Source: Thiohalospira halophila DSM 15071
GTDB taxonomy: Bacteria; Pseudomonadota; Gammaproteobacteria; Thiohalospirales; Thiohalospiraceae
Length of the DNA: 64,000 nt
NCBI RefSeq assembly: GCF_900112605.1
Contig: NZ_FOMJ01000001.1
Coordinates: 396,577 to 460,576 of the forward strand
Direction: 5' to 3'
Part shown: positions 11,676 to 21,801 of the stretch, in pieces
Layout: each line of letters begins with the position of its first letter
Numbering within the stretch: position 1 is the first letter of the stretch
Position numbers and translations under genes: made by a program
The notes under the pieces: generated by a model
Told to the model about the DNA's origin: nothing
The model's database searches: none
What the model saw: only the letters and a program-made list of their open reading frames with translations

Positions 11676-12907
11676 CGGGCGGGGAGCTCGACCCGGGCTA
11701 CGCCGCTGTCCACGGCGGCCCGGGCGACGGCGGCCGGGACGCGCTCGCCCAGGCGGGGGTCGAAGGGCGTGGGGATGATGTAGTCCGGACCGAAGGCGAG
11801 ATCGTCGCGACCGTAGGCGGTCAGTACCTCGGACGGCACCGGCTCCCGGGCCAGCTCGGCCAGGGCCCGAACGGCCGCCGTGGTCATGGGGACGTTGATG
11901 GCCGAGGCCCGCACGTCCAGGGCGCCCCGGAAGATGAAGGGGAAGCCGAGGACGTTGTTCACCTGGTTGGGGTAGTCGGTGCGCCCCGTGGCCAGGATCA
12001 GGTCGTCGCGAACCGCGCGCGCCACCTCCGGCCGGATCTCCGGATCGGGATTGGAGAGGGCGAAGACCACCGGGCCCGCGGCCATGCTCGCCACCATCTC
12101 CCGGGTGAGCAGATCGGGGCCGGAGACGCCGATGAAGACGTCGGCGCCGCTCAGGGCATCCTCCAGGGTCCGATCCGCGGTCTCCACGGCGAAGGCCGAT
12201 TTCCACTGGTTGAGATCGTCGCGACCCGCGTGGATGACCCCCTTGCGGTCCACCAGCCGTAGATTCTCCGCCCGCGCGCCCAGGTTGAGCAGCAGATTCA
12301 TGGAGGCGATCCCGGCAGCACCGGCGCCCAGGCAGACGATCCGGGCATCGGCCAGGGCCTTGCCCTGGAGCTCCAGGGCGTTGAGCAGGCCGGCGGCGAC
12401 GATGACGGCGGTGCCGTGCTGGTCGTCGTGGAAGACCGGGATGTCCATGCGCTCGGCCAGGCGCCGCTCGATGTCGAAGCAGGCGGGGGCGGCGATATCC
12501 TCGAGGTTGATGCCGCCGAAGGTCGGACCCAGGCGGGCCACTGTCTCCACGAAGTCGTCCGGGTCCTCGGCCTCCACCTCGATGTCGAAGACGTCGATAT
12601 CGGCGAACTGCTTGAACAGGACCGCCTTGCCCTCCATCACCGGCTTGCTCGCCAGCGGACCGGTATTGCCCAGCCCCAGCACGGCGGTCCCGTTGCTGAT
12701 CACCCCCACGAGGTTGCCGCGGCCGGTGTAGCGGAAGGCATCCAGCGGCTCTTCGGCGATGGCGCGCACCGGCGCCGCGACCCCCGGCGTATAGGCCAGG
12801 GAGAGCTCGGCCTGGGTGGAGCAGGGCTTGGTCAGCGCCGTGGCCAGCTTCCCGGGCACCGGTTCGGCGTGGTAGCGCAGGGCGTCGCGGGTGAGGTCGT
12901 CGCTCAT
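11663..12907 (-). CDS. NAD(P)-dependent malic enzyme, short form
   Basis: Oxidative decarboxylation of malate to pyruvate. 414 residues, the length of the short bacterial form that lacks the phosphotransacetylase-like domain of MaeB. Visible motifs: SLAYTPGVA near the N-terminus, the metal/substrate segment FHDDQHGTA, nucleotide-binding [10 protein letters not shown], and [10 protein letters not shown]. Starts at ATG 12907; an upstream in-frame extension to 13036 runs into the palindromic repeat and is rejected. Overlaps the convergent small gene by 13 bases at its 3' end. Confidence 0.95.
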   Translation of the reverse strand: MSDDLTRDALRYHAEPVPGKLATALTKPCSTQAELSLAYTPGVAAPVRAIAEEPLDAFRYTGRGNLVGVISNGTAVLGLGNTGPLASKPVMEGKAVLFKQFADIDVFDIEVEAEDPDDFVETVARLGPTFGGINLEDIAAPACFDIERRLAERMDIPVFHDDQHGTAVIVAAGLLNALELQGKALADARIVCLGAGAAGIASMNLLLNLGARAENLRLVDRKGVIHAGRDDLNQWKSAFAVETADRTLEDALSGADVFIGVSGPDLLTREMVASMAAGPVVFALSNPDPEIRPEVARAVRDDLILATGRTDYPNQVNNVLGFPFIFRGALDVRASAINVPMTTAAVRALAELAREPVPSEVLTAYGRDDLAFGPDYIIPTPFDPRLGERVPAAVARAAVDSGVARVELPARYQT

Positions 12908-12991
12908 CGGGGCTCCTTGGGGGTGGGGACTTGCCGGGCCGGAATTGTCGCGCTTTTTGACCGACCTCGCCAGAACCGCGGGCTCGCTCGG

Positions 12992-13103
12992 GGCGGGTGG
13001 TACAGGTCCCTGCTGCCAGGTACGCCGTGAAGACATCCCTGTCGGCTCGACGGCAGCATCCCTGCTGCCGACGACCTGGCAGCAGGGACCTGCACCACCC
13101 GCC
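12992..13103. repeat. Nested palindromic repeat between malic enzyme and roxA genes
   Basis: Two 30-base arms, 12992-13021 and 13074-13103, are inverted copies with one mismatch. The 52-base centre holds two more hairpins, both with loop TCCC: GACA-TCCC-TGTC (13032-13043) and CGGCAGCA-TCCC-TGCTGCCG (13051-13070). The word CCCTGCTGCC recurs in the left arm and the centre. This looks like a REP/SMAG-type dispersed intergenic repeat or a miniature element; no second copy was seen in this window. It occupies most of the 228-base gap 12908-13135. Confidence 0.8.
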
Positions 13104-13135
13104 AGGCCTTTTCGGGTAGAAGACGGGCGTCCTGC

Positions 13136-14317
13136 CTACGCCTCCTCGGGGAAATAGAGGGCGCCGGCATTCACCAGCTCGGTGAGCAGGGCGGGGAATC
13201 CGTCCACCTGCAGCCATTCGGCCAGCTCCGCGGCGGGATAGCGCCGATGCCGGCAGAGGAAGGCGGCGGCGGGGGCCAGCACTCCGCCCAGCCAGTGTTC
13301 GTGGCCATCCACGAACAACCGGGCGCCACTGTCCTCCTCGTAGAAGGCGAAGCGGCTGAATTCGCTGCGCCAGACCGGCTCGTCCGCCTGGATCCGGGAA
13401 CGGATCGCCGATTCGGAGAGGGGCGGTTCCGGGCGCAGGTCCTGGTCGTGGTCGGGGGTGGTCACGAAGCGGCCGAAAAAGGCATCCAGCACGGCATCCT
13501 CGTCCAGCGCCCGGCGCAGGGTATCCCGGACCCGAGCGCGGCTGGCCGCGTCCAGCGCCCCCGGGTTCTCCGGCTCCGCCCGGCCGGGGTCGGCAAACCG
13601 CCCCTCGGCCGGCAGGCGTTCGGCCACCTCCTCCAGAAAGGCCGTGACCAGGTCGGCGTGGCCCGGGGCGCGGAACCCCACCGACAGCGTCTGGCACGGC
13701 TCCAGCGCCTCGCCGTGATGGGGAATGCCCGGCGGCAGGTAGAGCATGTCCCCGGGCTCCAGGACCCAGACGTGATCGGGGTCGAAGTCGCGCAGGATGC
13801 GCAACGGGATATCGGGCAGGAGGTCGTCGTCCCCGCAGGGGGCATTGCCGATGGACCAGCGCCGCCGGCCCTGTCCCTGGAGGAGGAAGACGTCGTACTG
13901 ATCGGTATGCGGGCCGACGCTGCCGCCCTCGGGGGCATAACTCACCATGACGTCATCGACCCGCCAGTCGGGGATGAAGCGGAAGGACTCCAGCAGGTCG
14001 GCCAGTTCGGGGACGTGGCGGTTGGCGCCCTGGACCAGCAGCGTCCAGTGGGTAGGCGGCAGGTCGGCAAAGCGGTCCTCGGGGAAGGGGCCGTGCTCCA
14101 GGGACCACCAGGGCGGGCCGTCCAGCTCGCGGATCAGGCGCGATTCCACATCCTCCTGGAGGGCAAGACCGGCCAGCTCCTCCGGGCTCACCGGCGAACG
14201 GAAACCGGGCAGGGCGCCCCGGATGAGCAGGGGGCGCTGCTGCCAGTAGTCCCGGAGGAAGGTAGCGGCGTCGAGATCACCCAGCAGGGTCTCGGGGATA
14301 GCGGGAGTACGGGCCAT
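13136..14317 (-). CDS. roxA: JmjC/cupin ribosomal oxygenase (RoxA/YcfD type)
   Basis: Fe(II)/2-oxoglutarate dioxygenase that in E. coli hydroxylates an Arg of ribosomal protein L16. 393 residues. His127 and Asp129 in VGPHTDQYDVF with His190 in PPGIPHHGEA form the iron triad, close in position to those of YcfD. The N-terminal segment FLRDYWQQRPLLIRGALP is also characteristic, and a C-terminal winged-helix-like part follows (about 300-393). Start at ATG 14317; an upstream in-frame ATG at 14596 lies inside the downstream reading frame of the diguanylate cyclase gene and gives atypical sequence. Confidence 0.92.
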   Translation of the reverse strand: MARTPAIPETLLGDLDAATFLRDYWQQRPLLIRGALPGFRSPVSPEELAGLALQEDVESRLIRELDGPPWWSLEHGPFPEDRFADLPPTHWTLLVQGANRHVPELADLLESFRFIPDWRVDDVMVSYAPEGGSVGPHTDQYDVFLLQGQGRRRWSIGNAPCGDDDLLPDIPLRILRDFDPDHVWVLEPGDMLYLPPGIPHHGEALEPCQTLSVGFRAPGHADLVTAFLEEVAERLPAEGRFADPGRAEPENPGALDAASRARVRDTLRRALDEDAVLDAFFGRFVTTPDHDQDLRPEPPLSESAIRSRIQADEPVWRSEFSRFAFYEEDSGARLFVDGHEHWLGGVLAPAAAFLCRHRRYPAAELAEWLQVDGFPALLTELVNAGALYFPEEA

Positions 14318-14372
14318 GGGGAACCGAATGATGCGGTGGATCCTCGGAAGTGTGCCGCTGCCAGGCCGGCTG

Positions 14373-17042
14373 TCAAGGAAGGAGGGCCGCCACCTCCGCC
14401 GGAGGGAGTGGCCGCGCCCAGAGGAAACCCTGCCCGGCATCACAGTTCCGGCTCCGCAGGAAATCGGCCTGGGCCTCGGTCTCGACTCCCTCGGCGATGA
14501 CGTCGAGCCCCAGATGGCTGGCCATGGCCAGCACGGCCTCGATGATCCCCTCGCCGGCGTCCCCGTCCCCGATGCGCTGGACGAAAGAGCGGTCAATCTT
14601 GACGTAGTCCAGGGGGAGTTCCTGGAGATAGGCCAGCGAGGAGTATCCGGTGCCGAAATCGTCCAGCGCGAAGCAGATCCCCTCGGCTCGCAGGCGGGCG
14701 AGCTTGTCGGCGGCGGTCGCCAGGTTCTCCATGAGCAGGCTCTCGGTCACCTCCAGCTTGAGGCGGTCTCCGGCGACGCCGAACCTCCGCAGCCGCTCGT
14801 GGATCCCCGCCTCCCAATCCAGCGCCGCAAACTGCCGGGGGCTGATATTCACCGCTACCCCCATGGGCGGGATGGCATATCCGGCGGCCTCCCACTCCCG
14901 GAGCTGCGTCAGAACCTGTTCCAGCACGCTGTCACCCAGGCGATTGATGAGCCCGCTACGCTCGGCCAGGGGCACGAATTCCGCCGGGGAGATCGCGCCG
15001 CGTTCCGGGTGCTCCCAGCGGGCCAGGGCCTCCATGCCCACCATGCGGCCGCTGGCCAGGTCCCACTGGGGCTGGTAGACGACCTGGATATCGCCACCAT
15101 CCAGGGCGTCGGCCAGCGCCTGTTCGAGTTCCAGCTCCCGCTGCGTGGTCGCCAGCATTCCCGGCTGGAAGAAGGCGATGTCGTCACCGCCCCGGGCCTT
15201 CACGGGGTCCAGGGCGATATCCGTCTCCCGGAGGAGCTGGTCCGGGTCGTGGTCGGCACGCGGGAAGAGCGTGATCCCGAAGCTGGCCTTTAGCCGGTGC
15301 CGCCGCCCCTCGACCTTGAGCGGGATGGAGAATTCCTCCCGCATGCGCTCGGCCAGGCGATCCGCCGCGGTAGCAGCGGCCTCCGGGGTCCCTTCCAGGT
15401 CGAGCAGGAGGACCACGAACTCGTCCGCCCCGATATGGGCCACGACATCCTCGGTCCGGACCTGGCCGCGCAGGCGCAGGCCCACGGCACACAGCACCCC
15501 GTCACCCACCTCGGTTCCGAGGGTATCGTTGATCCCCTTGAAGCCATCGAGGTCGAGGTGGACCACGGCCCCCTGGCGGCCGGTGCGCGAGAGCCGACGG
15601 GATTCCTCCACCAACCGTTCGCGCAGGGCCGTCCGGTTGGGCAGCCCCGTTACCCGATCGCGGTAGGAGAGCTCCTCGATACGCGCCTCGGCCTCCTTGA
15701 GATCATGGATATCGCGGGCGATGGTGGAATAGTGGCTCGGCTCCCCTCCCGGCTCGGGTGAATGCGCGATGATGACCTGGGAGAACGAATGGACCTCCCG
15801 GCCGCCCCGGACCCGGACATCGATCTCGCCCTGCCAGCGACCCTCACGCCTCGCCGTGGGCAGTGCCTCCTCGCGGAGGCGCCGGCGCGAGGGGTCGGGA
15901 TGGATGGTGTCGATGCCGTGACCCACCGGGTCGAAGCCCAGCCCGGCCCGGGTCGCCGGATTGGCGTAGGTGATCCGGCCTTCGGGCTCCGCGATGGCCA
16001 CGAAATCGGGGGTGGCCTCCAGGATCTCCAGCAGCCGGTAGTTCGACTGCAGCTGGTCGTAATGGTCCAGGGCGGCGCCGAGATCGGCGGCCAGTTCCTC
16101 CAGGAGGTTGACTCGCTCCGGCGTAAAGAAGTCCCGCTCCCGACCGTAGACCAGAAGGACACCGGCCACGGAGCCGCCCCGGCGAATGGGGAAGCCCCCG
16201 ACGGAGGCCAGGCCATGGGCCCGGGCGGCCTCCTGCCACGGCGCCATGGTCGGCTCGGCCTGGATATCCGGGATGAGGACCGGTTGGTCTTCCCGCAGAA
16301 CGCGCCCACCGGGACCGCGACCCTCGGACTGTTCGGGATCGGCCGTCACCCGGATGTTCCGGACGTAGTCGGCCGCCTCGCCGAAGGCAGCCACCGGCCG
16401 GAAATCGCCGTTCTCGCTGGGCAGCCCGATCCAGGCCAGGCCCAGTCCGCCGAGGCGGACGATGATGCGGCAGATCTCGCTATAGGCGTCATCCGGGACC
16501 GGATTGCGGATGAGCAGTCGGTTACTGGCACTGATGGCGTGATAGAGGTCCCGCTGGTGGCGGAGATCGGCCTCGGCCTGCGCCTGAGCCGTGATGTCCC
16601 GGAGGAAGGCGAAGAACCAGGGCGATTCCTGATGACGGAGTACGCCCACCGTGGCATCGAGGGTAATGGTGCGGCCGTCACGGTGGCGGGCGTTGATATG
16701 CCCCCGCTCCCCCATTCGCATGACCGCGGTCTCCTGCTGCGCCAGGGCATCCAGGTAGGCGCCGTGCTGCCGCGTCTGCTCCGGCAGGAGGAGGTCATCC
16801 AGGGGTGCGCCGACCATCTCCGATTCCCGGAAACCGAAGATCTCCTCGGCCGCGCGATTGAAGCGGCGAATACGCTGGTCCGGCCCGAGGATGATGACGG
16901 CATCCGGACCCTCTGCCATTAGTGAATGGCCGATCTCGCTGGTGACCTCGGGGGGTACGACCTCCGCTGTCATCGGATCCATTTCCCGGCTCATTGTCTG
17001 GACATGATTCGAACATAGCACCCCCGCACCCTGCCGGGCCAA
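14373..17042 (-). CDS. PAS-GAF-PAS-GGDEF-EAL c-di-GMP protein
   Basis: 889 residues, no membrane segments. PAS (about 36-155), GAF (about 175-325), second PAS (about 330-445), GGDEF domain (about 455-615) and EAL domain (about 635-889). The EAL half keeps MEALARW and DDFGTGYSSL, so c-di-GMP phosphodiesterase activity is plausible. The cyclase signature reads GADEF instead of GGDEF and may be weak or serve only as a GTP sensor. Start is the TTG at 17042 with GGAGGA five bases upstream; ATG codons downstream lack such a site. Divergent from yceD. Confidence 0.9.
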   Translation of the reverse strand: MARQGAGVLCSNHVQTMSREMDPMTAEVVPPEVTSEIGHSLMAEGPDAVIILGPDQRIRRFNRAAEEIFGFRESEMVGAPLDDLLLPEQTRQHGAYLDALAQQETAVMRMGERGHINARHRDGRTITLDATVGVLRHQESPWFFAFLRDITAQAQAEADLRHQRDLYHAISASNRLLIRNPVPDDAYSEICRIIVRLGGLGLAWIGLPSENGDFRPVAAFGEAADYVRNIRVTADPEQSEGRGPGGRVLREDQPVLIPDIQAEPTMAPWQEAARAHGLASVGGFPIRRGGSVAGVLLVYGRERDFFTPERVNLLEELAADLGAALDHYDQLQSNYRLLEILEATPDFVAIAEPEGRITYANPATRAGLGFDPVGHGIDTIHPDPSRRRLREEALPTARREGRWQGEIDVRVRGGREVHSFSQVIIAHSPEPGGEPSHYSTIARDIHDLKEAEARIEELSYRDRVTGLPNRTALRERLVEESRRLSRTGRQGAVVHLDLDGFKGINDTLGTEVGDGVLCAVGLRLRGQVRTEDVVAHIGADEFVVLLLDLEGTPEAAATAADRLAERMREEFSIPLKVEGRRHRLKASFGITLFPRADHDPDQLLRETDIALDPVKARGGDDIAFFQPGMLATTQRELELEQALADALDGGDIQVVYQPQWDLASGRMVGMEALARWEHPERGAISPAEFVPLAERSGLINRLGDSVLEQVLTQLREWEAAGYAIPPMGVAVNISPRQFAALDWEAGIHERLRRFGVAGDRLKLEVTESLLMENLATAADKLARLRAEGICFALDDFGTGYSSLAYLQELPLDYVKIDRSFVQRIGDGDAGEGIIEAVLAMASHLGLDVIAEGVETEAQADFLRSRNCDAGQGFLWARPLPPAEVAALLP

Positions 17043-17126
17043 TGATTCCTCCCATCAGTGACCCCCACCGGAATGTGATGCGAGTCTCACGCGCCCGGAT
17101 CCCCGCCTTCCACGCCGGTTTGTTGC

Positions 17127-17155
17127 TTTACAGTTGTGGCGTGGCGCCTTAAGAT
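17127..17155 (+). promoter_or_regulatory. Sigma-70 promoter for yceD-rpmF-plsX-fab
   Basis: TTTACA (17127-17132), 17-base spacer, TAAGAT (17150-17155). The expected start, near 17162, is only a few bases before the yceD ATG at 17165, so the message would be almost leaderless. Confidence 0.6.
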
Positions 17156-17164
17156 CGCGAAGTT

Positions 17165-17686
17165 ATGTCGGCGCAGCTTCCGGGGCCCACGGACCCCGCC
17201 CATCTGGCCCGGAGTGGCCAGACCCTCTCCGGCACCCTGAAGGTGTCGGAGCTGGCCCGGCTCGCGGAATCGGTCCGCGAGCCGGGCGGGGAGGTGAGCT
17301 ACGAGCTGCGCTTCGGGGAGGAAGAGGGCGTGCCGACCCTGCGGGGTCATGTCGCCGCGGACGTCACCCTGACCTGCCAGCGTTGCCTCGGGCCGCTGGC
17401 CGTCCATGTGGAGGCCGAGCCGCAGCTGGGTTTTGTCGACTCCGAGGCGGAGGAGGCGAACCTGCCGGAGGGCCTCGAGGGCGTGGTCCTGGAGGGTGGT
17501 GAAAACCTTCGGCCCGGCGACCTCATCGAGGATGAGGTCCTGCTGGGCCTGCCGCTCTTCCCCACCCACGACACAGGGACCTGTCCGCCGTGGGAGGATT
17601 CGGTGGAGCTCTCCCCGGCGGAAGAGAAGGACAATCCCTTCGCCGTCCTGGCCAGCCTGCGCGGCGGCAGCGGCGACGAAGACTAG
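17165..17686 (+). CDS. yceD: YceD/DUF177 family protein
   Basis: 173 residues. YceD is linked in E. coli to 23S rRNA accumulation, and is nearly always followed by rpmF and plsX, as here. The CQRCLGPL motif (two Cys in C-x2-C) and the C-terminal run [10 protein letters not shown] are typical. Acidic overall. The C-terminus ends 39 bases before rpmF. Confidence 0.92.
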   Translation: MSAQLPGPTDPAHLARSGQTLSGTLKVSELARLAESVREPGGEVSYELRFGEEEGVPTLRGHVAADVTLTCQRCLGPLAVHVEAEPQLGFVDSEAEEANLPEGLEGVVLEGGENLRPGDLIEDEVLLGLPLFPTHDTGTCPPWEDSVELSPAEEKDNPFAVLASLRGGSGDED

Positions 17687-17725
17687 CAAGACCGGAATTA
17701 CAGCGACCCTTTCAGGAGTACGATC

Positions 17726-17905
17726 ATGGCCGTTCAGCAGAACAAGAAGAGCCCCGCCAAGCGCGGAACCCGCCGTTCCCACGACGGTCTGCGCAAGGAG
17801 GCGCTCAGCGTCGACAGCACCACCGGCGAGACCCATCGCCGCCATCACGTCTCCCCGCAGGGTTTCTACCGCGGCCGCAAGGTCGTGGAGACCGACGACG
17901 AATAA
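17726..17905 (+). CDS. rpmF: 50S ribosomal protein L32
   Basis: 59 residues: [20 protein letters not shown] at the start, then [11 protein letters not shown] and GFYRGRKV, all standard for bacterial L32. Zinc-free type (no Cys). AGGAG lies just upstream of the ATG. Sits between yceD and plsX in the conserved order. Confidence 0.98.
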   Translation: MAVQQNKKSPAKRGTRRSHDGLRKEALSVDSTTGETHRRHHVSPQGFYRGRKVVETDDE

Positions 17906-17939
17906 CGCCCGCGACCTGCCTCGACGACCGCGCGAATAC

Positions 17940-18968
17940 ATGGCGGATAACTGCACCATCGCCGTCGACGCCATGGGCGGCGACGAGGGGCCGGACGTAA
18001 CCGTTCCCGCCTCGCTGGGACTGCTCGACGCCCACCCCCGGGCCGAACTCATCCTGGTGGGCGACGAGGATCGCCTTCGCGCCGCTGTGGAGAGCCGCGG
18101 CGGCGACCGCGGCGGCCGCCTCACCTATCGCCACGCCTCCCAGGTGGTGGAGATGGACGAGAGCGCCTCGCTGGCCATGCGCAACAAGAAGGATTCGTCC
18201 ATGCGCGTGGCCATCAACCTGGTCAAGGAGGGGCAGGCCCAGGCCTGCGTCAGTGCCGGGAACACCGGCGCCCTCATGGCCACGGCGCGCTTCGTCCTCA
18301 AGACCCTGCCCGGCGTGGATCGCCCCGCCATCTGCACCACGCTCCCCACGGCGGAAGGCCATGTCCACGTCCTCGACCTGGGGGCCAACGTCGACAGCCG
18401 CAGCACCAATCTCTTCGAATTCGCCGTCATGGGTTCGGTACTGGCCGGCGCCGTGGACAGGCAGGAGCGGCCCAGCGTCGGCCTGCTCAACGTCGGTGAA
18501 GAGGACGTGAAGGGCAACGAGGTGGTCAAGGAGGCGGCGCGACTGCTGGGCGACAGCGATCTCGCCTATCACGGCTTCGTCGAGGGCAATGATGTCTTTC
18601 AGGGCACCACGGACGTGGTGGTCTGTGACGGCTTCGTCGGCAACGTCATGCTCAAGTCCACCGAGGGCGTAGCGCGACTCATCGCCGGGAATCTGCGGGC
18701 GGAATTCCGCCGCAATCCGCTGACCAAGCTGGTCGGGCTGATGGCCAGGCCCGTGCTCAACCGCTTCCGTTCCCGGATCGATCCGCGTCGCTTCAACGGT
18801 GCCAGCCTCGTGGGGCTGCAGGGTATCGTCATCAAGAGCCATGGCAACGCCGATACCTACGCCTTCGGGCAGGCCCTCCACGAGGCGATCCTGGAGGTGG
18901 ACAAGGCGGTGCCGGACCGCATCGGGCAGGAGCTCGAGCGGGTACTTGTCGAGGGACGCACGGTTTGA
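17940..18968 (+). CDS. plsX: Phosphate acyltransferase PlsX
   Basis: Makes acyl-phosphate from acyl-ACP for phospholipid synthesis. 342 residues from ATG 17940, beginning with the family's [12 protein letters not shown]. Also seen: [33 protein letters not shown]. An open frame extends upstream through rpmF but is out of keeping with the family. Its stop overlaps the fabH TTG start (TTGA), implying translational coupling. Confidence 0.97.
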   Translation: MADNCTIAVDAMGGDEGPDVTVPASLGLLDAHPRAELILVGDEDRLRAAVESRGGDRGGRLTYRHASQVVEMDESASLAMRNKKDSSMRVAINLVKEGQAQACVSAGNTGALMATARFVLKTLPGVDRPAICTTLPTAEGHVHVLDLGANVDSRSTNLFEFAVMGSVLAGAVDRQERPSVGLLNVGEEDVKGNEVVKEAARLLGDSDLAYHGFVEGNDVFQGTTDVVVCDGFVGNVMLKSTEGVARLIAGNLRAEFRRNPLTKLVGLMARPVLNRFRSRIDPRRFNGASLVGLQGIVIKSHGNADTYAFGQALHEAILEVDKAVPDRIGQELERVLVEGRTV

Positions 18969-19933
18969 ACAGCGCACGCATTACCGGCACCGGGAGCTAC
19001 CTGCCCGAGAAGGTCCTTACCAATGCCGACCTGGAACGCATGGTGGATACCACCGACGAGTGGATCACCGAGCGCACCGGTATCAAGGAGCGCCGGGTCG
19101 CCGCCGAGGACGAGACCACCTGTGATCTGGGTGAGGCCGCCTCCCGCCGCGCCATGGAGGCCGCCGGTGTCGACGCCGGCGAGATCGACCTCATCATCTT
19201 CGCGACCACGACGCCGGACCGGGTCTTCCCCAGCACCGCCTGCCTGCTCCAGGAGCGGCTGGGCATCCACGGCAGCCCCGCCTTCGACATCCAGGCGGTC
19301 TGCACCGGTTTCGTCTACGCCCTCAGCGTCGCCGACAAGTTCATCGCCGCCGGTGGCGTGCGCAACGCCCTGGTGGTGGGCGCCGAGACGCTCTCCCGGA
19401 TCACCGACTGGACCGATCGCTCCACCTGCGTCCTCTTCGCCGACGGTGCCGGGGCGGTGGTGCTCTCGGCGGCGGAGGAGGGCGGAATCCTGTCCACCCA
19501 TCTCCACGCCGACGGCGCCTTCAAGGACCTGCTCACCGTCCCGGCCGGGGTCTCCAGCGGCTACGACCAGGTCCGGTCCGGCGAGGCCTACATGCACATG
19601 AAGGGCAACGAGGTCTTCAAGGTCGCCGTGAACACCCTCGGCTCCATGGTGGACGAGACCCTGGCCTACAACGGACTGGCCAAGTCCGATGTGGACTGGC
19701 TCATCCCCCACCAGGCCAACATCCGCATCATCCAGGCCACCGCGCGCAAGCTGCGGCTGGGCATGGAGCGGGTAGTGGTCACCGTGGATCGCCACGGCAA
19801 CACCTCCGCCGCCTCCATCCCGCTGGCGCTGGACGAGGCCGTGCGCGACGGCCGTATCCAGCGCGGCGAACGGCTGCTGCTGGAGGCCTTCGGTGGGGGC
19901 TTCACCTGGGGCGCCGCCCTCATCCAGTACTGA
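18965..19933 (+). CDS. fabH: 3-oxoacyl-ACP synthase III (KAS III)
   Basis: Starts fatty acid synthesis by condensing acetyl-CoA with malonyl-ACP. 322 residues; catalytic Cys113 (QAVCTGF), His249 (IPHQANIRI) and Asn279 (HGNTSAAS). TTG start overlapping the plsX stop; no ATG nearby would preserve the canonical [15 protein letters not shown]-terminus. Confidence 0.97.
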   Translation: MNSARITGTGSYLPEKVLTNADLERMVDTTDEWITERTGIKERRVAAEDETTCDLGEAASRRAMEAAGVDAGEIDLIIFATTTPDRVFPSTACLLQERLGIHGSPAFDIQAVCTGFVYALSVADKFIAAGGVRNALVVGAETLSRITDWTDRSTCVLFADGAGAVVLSAAEEGGILSTHLHADGAFKDLLTVPAGVSSGYDQVRSGEAYMHMKGNEVFKVAVNTLGSMVDETLAYNGLAKSDVDWLIPHQANIRIIQATARKLRLGMERVVVTVDRHGNTSAASIPLALDEAVRDGRIQRGERLLLEAFGGGFTWGAALIQY

Positions 19934-19962
19934 CCCGCTCATCCAGGATTCAAGGATTTCCG

Positions 19963-20904
19963 ATGACAACCGCATTCGTCTTTCCCGGTCAGGGCTCGCA
20001 GTCGGTGGGCATGCTCGCCGACCTGGCCGAGTCCGCCCCCGAGGTTCGCGCTACCTTCGATGAGGCCTCCGCTGCCCTGGGCGAGGACCTCTGGGCCCTT
20101 AGCCAGGAGGGGCCGGAAGAGGCCCTGAACCGAACCGACCGCACGCAGCCCGCCATGCTGGCCGCCGGCGTGGCCGTCTGGCGCGCCTGGCAGGCGCGTG
20201 GCGGCGGCCGACCGGTCGCCATGGCCGGCCACAGCCTGGGCGAGTATACGGCCCTGGTCTGCGCCGGCAGCCTCGCCTTCGACGAGGCGGTGCGCCTGGT
20301 GGCCGACCGCGGTTGCTTCATGCAGGAGGCGGTGCCGGCGGGCGAGGGCGCCATGGCGGCCATCCTCGGACTGGATGACGAGACCGTGATGGGCCTCTGC
20401 GGTGAGGCGGCGCAGGGCGACGTGGTCCAGGCGGTAAACTTCAACGCCCCCGGCCAGGTGGTCATCGCCGGTGATACGGCGGCCGTGGAGCGTGCGGTCG
20501 CGGCGGCCAGGGAGGCCGGTGCCAAGCGCGCCGTGACCCTCCCGGTCTCCGTGCCCTCCCACTGCAGCCGGATGCACCCGGCGGCCGAACGGCTCGCCGA
20601 TCGTCTGGAGGGCGTTGCCCTGAACAGCCCCGAGATCCCGGTGATCCACAACGTGGATGCGGCGCCGGCCAACGACCCGGCGGCCATCCGGGATGCCCTG
20701 GTCCGGCAGGTCGAGAACCCGGTGCGCTGGGTCGCCAGCATTCAGCACATGGCCGCCGATGGCGCCACCGATTTCGTCGAGGCCGGCCCGGGCAAGGTCC
20801 TGGCCGGGCTCATCAAGCGTATCGACCGCAATGTGCGCCCCTGGGCGGTGGCCGATGCCGCCGGCTTGGAGGCGGCGCTGCAGGCAGAGGAGGGCAAGGC
20901 ATGA
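19963..20904 (+). CDS. fabD: Malonyl-CoA:ACP transacylase
   Basis: Loads malonyl onto ACP. 313 residues. FPGQGSQSVGM near the N-terminus, nucleophile elbow GHSLGEYTAL with the catalytic Ser, and a conserved His in PVSVPSHCSRM. AGGATTTCC precedes the ATG. Overlaps the fabG start by four bases. Confidence 0.97.
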   Translation: MTTAFVFPGQGSQSVGMLADLAESAPEVRATFDEASAALGEDLWALSQEGPEEALNRTDRTQPAMLAAGVAVWRAWQARGGGRPVAMAGHSLGEYTALVCAGSLAFDEAVRLVADRGCFMQEAVPAGEGAMAAILGLDDETVMGLCGEAAQGDVVQAVNFNAPGQVVIAGDTAAVERAVAAAREAGAKRAVTLPVSVPSHCSRMHPAAERLADRLEGVALNSPEIPVIHNVDAAPANDPAAIRDALVRQVENPVRWVASIQHMAADGATDFVEAGPGKVLAGLIKRIDRNVRPWAVADAAGLEAALQAEEGKA

Positions 20905-21644
20905 ATCTGGACAACGAGATCGCCCTGGTCACCGGGGCCAGCCGCGGCATCGGCCGCGCCATCGCGGAGCGGCTGGGGGCCGGCGGCGCCACCGTCATCG
21001 GTACCGCCACCTCGGACAAGGGGGCCGGCGCCATCGGTGATTACCTCAAGGAGGCCGGCATCAACGGCGGCGGCTACGCCCTGGACGTGACCGACCCGGC
21101 CTCCATCGACGAGGTCCTCAACCAGGTCACCGGGGCCTTCGGCGCCCCCACGATCCTGGTGAACAACGCCGGGATCACCCGCGACAATCTCCTCATGCGG
21201 ATGAAGGACGAGGAGTGGGACGAGATCATGCGCACCAATCTCGACTCCGTCTTCCGCATGTCCCGGGGCTGCCTGCGCGCCATGATGAAGGCGCGCCACG
21301 GCCGGATCATCTCCATCAGTTCCGTGGTGGGGGCGGCCGGCAATGCCGGCCAGGCCAACTACGCCGCCGCCAAGGCCGGCGTGGTCGGCTTTACCAAGTC
21401 CCTGGCCCGCGAGGCGGCGCCCCGCGGTATCACGGTCAATGCGGTGGCACCGGGTTTCATCGACACCGACATGACCCGGGCCCTGGAAGAGGAACAGCGC
21501 CAGGCGCTGCTCGAGCAGATCCCGGCCGGCCGGCTGGGTGACCCTGCGGAGATCGCCGAGGCGGTGGCCTTCCTGGCCTCGCCCGGTGCCGGCTACATCA
21601 CCGGCGAGACCATCCACGTCAACGGCGGGATGTACATGGGCTGA
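20901..21644 (+). CDS. fabG: 3-oxoacyl-ACP reductase
   Basis: NADPH-dependent short-chain reductase of fatty acid elongation. 247 residues, [11 protein letters not shown] cofactor loop, [14 protein letters not shown], catalytic Ser with YAAAKAG (Tyr-x3-Lys), and the FabG C-terminal [11 protein letters not shown] overlaps the fabD stop. Confidence 0.97.
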   Translation: MNLDNEIALVTGASRGIGRAIAERLGAGGATVIGTATSDKGAGAIGDYLKEAGINGGGYALDVTDPASIDEVLNQVTGAFGAPTILVNNAGITRDNLLMRMKDEEWDEIMRTNLDSVFRMSRGCLRAMMKARHGRIISISSVVGAAGNAGQANYAAAKAGVVGFTKSLAREAAPRGITVNAVAPGFIDTDMTRALEEEQRQALLEQIPAGRLGDPAEIAEAVAFLASPGAGYITGETIHVNGGMYMG

Positions 21645-21742
21645 AGCGCCCTTGAAAGCGCGTTTTGTTCAGCAAGTTACAACCGAATTCTTGGATGCAT
21701 TCCAGGTTTGTGGTTGCTCTGGCATAACCCCGGGCAATCCCC

Positions 21743-21748
21743 TACAAT
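21743..21748 (+). promoter_or_regulatory. -10 element of a promoter for acpP
   Basis: TACAAT at 21743-21748, with a poor -35 (TGGCAT, 17 bases upstream). It lies in the 157-base gap between fabG and acpP, giving a leader of about 47 bases; acpP commonly has its own strong promoter. Early in the same gap a short GCGC/GCGC hairpin followed by TTTTGTT (about 21649-21669) could partly end the fabG message. Confidence 0.5.
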
Positions 21749-21801
21749 ACGCCGCGGCGCCTGGCGGTGCCGCCCAGAACCAATCCGGAGGCAGAACGGA
21801 C

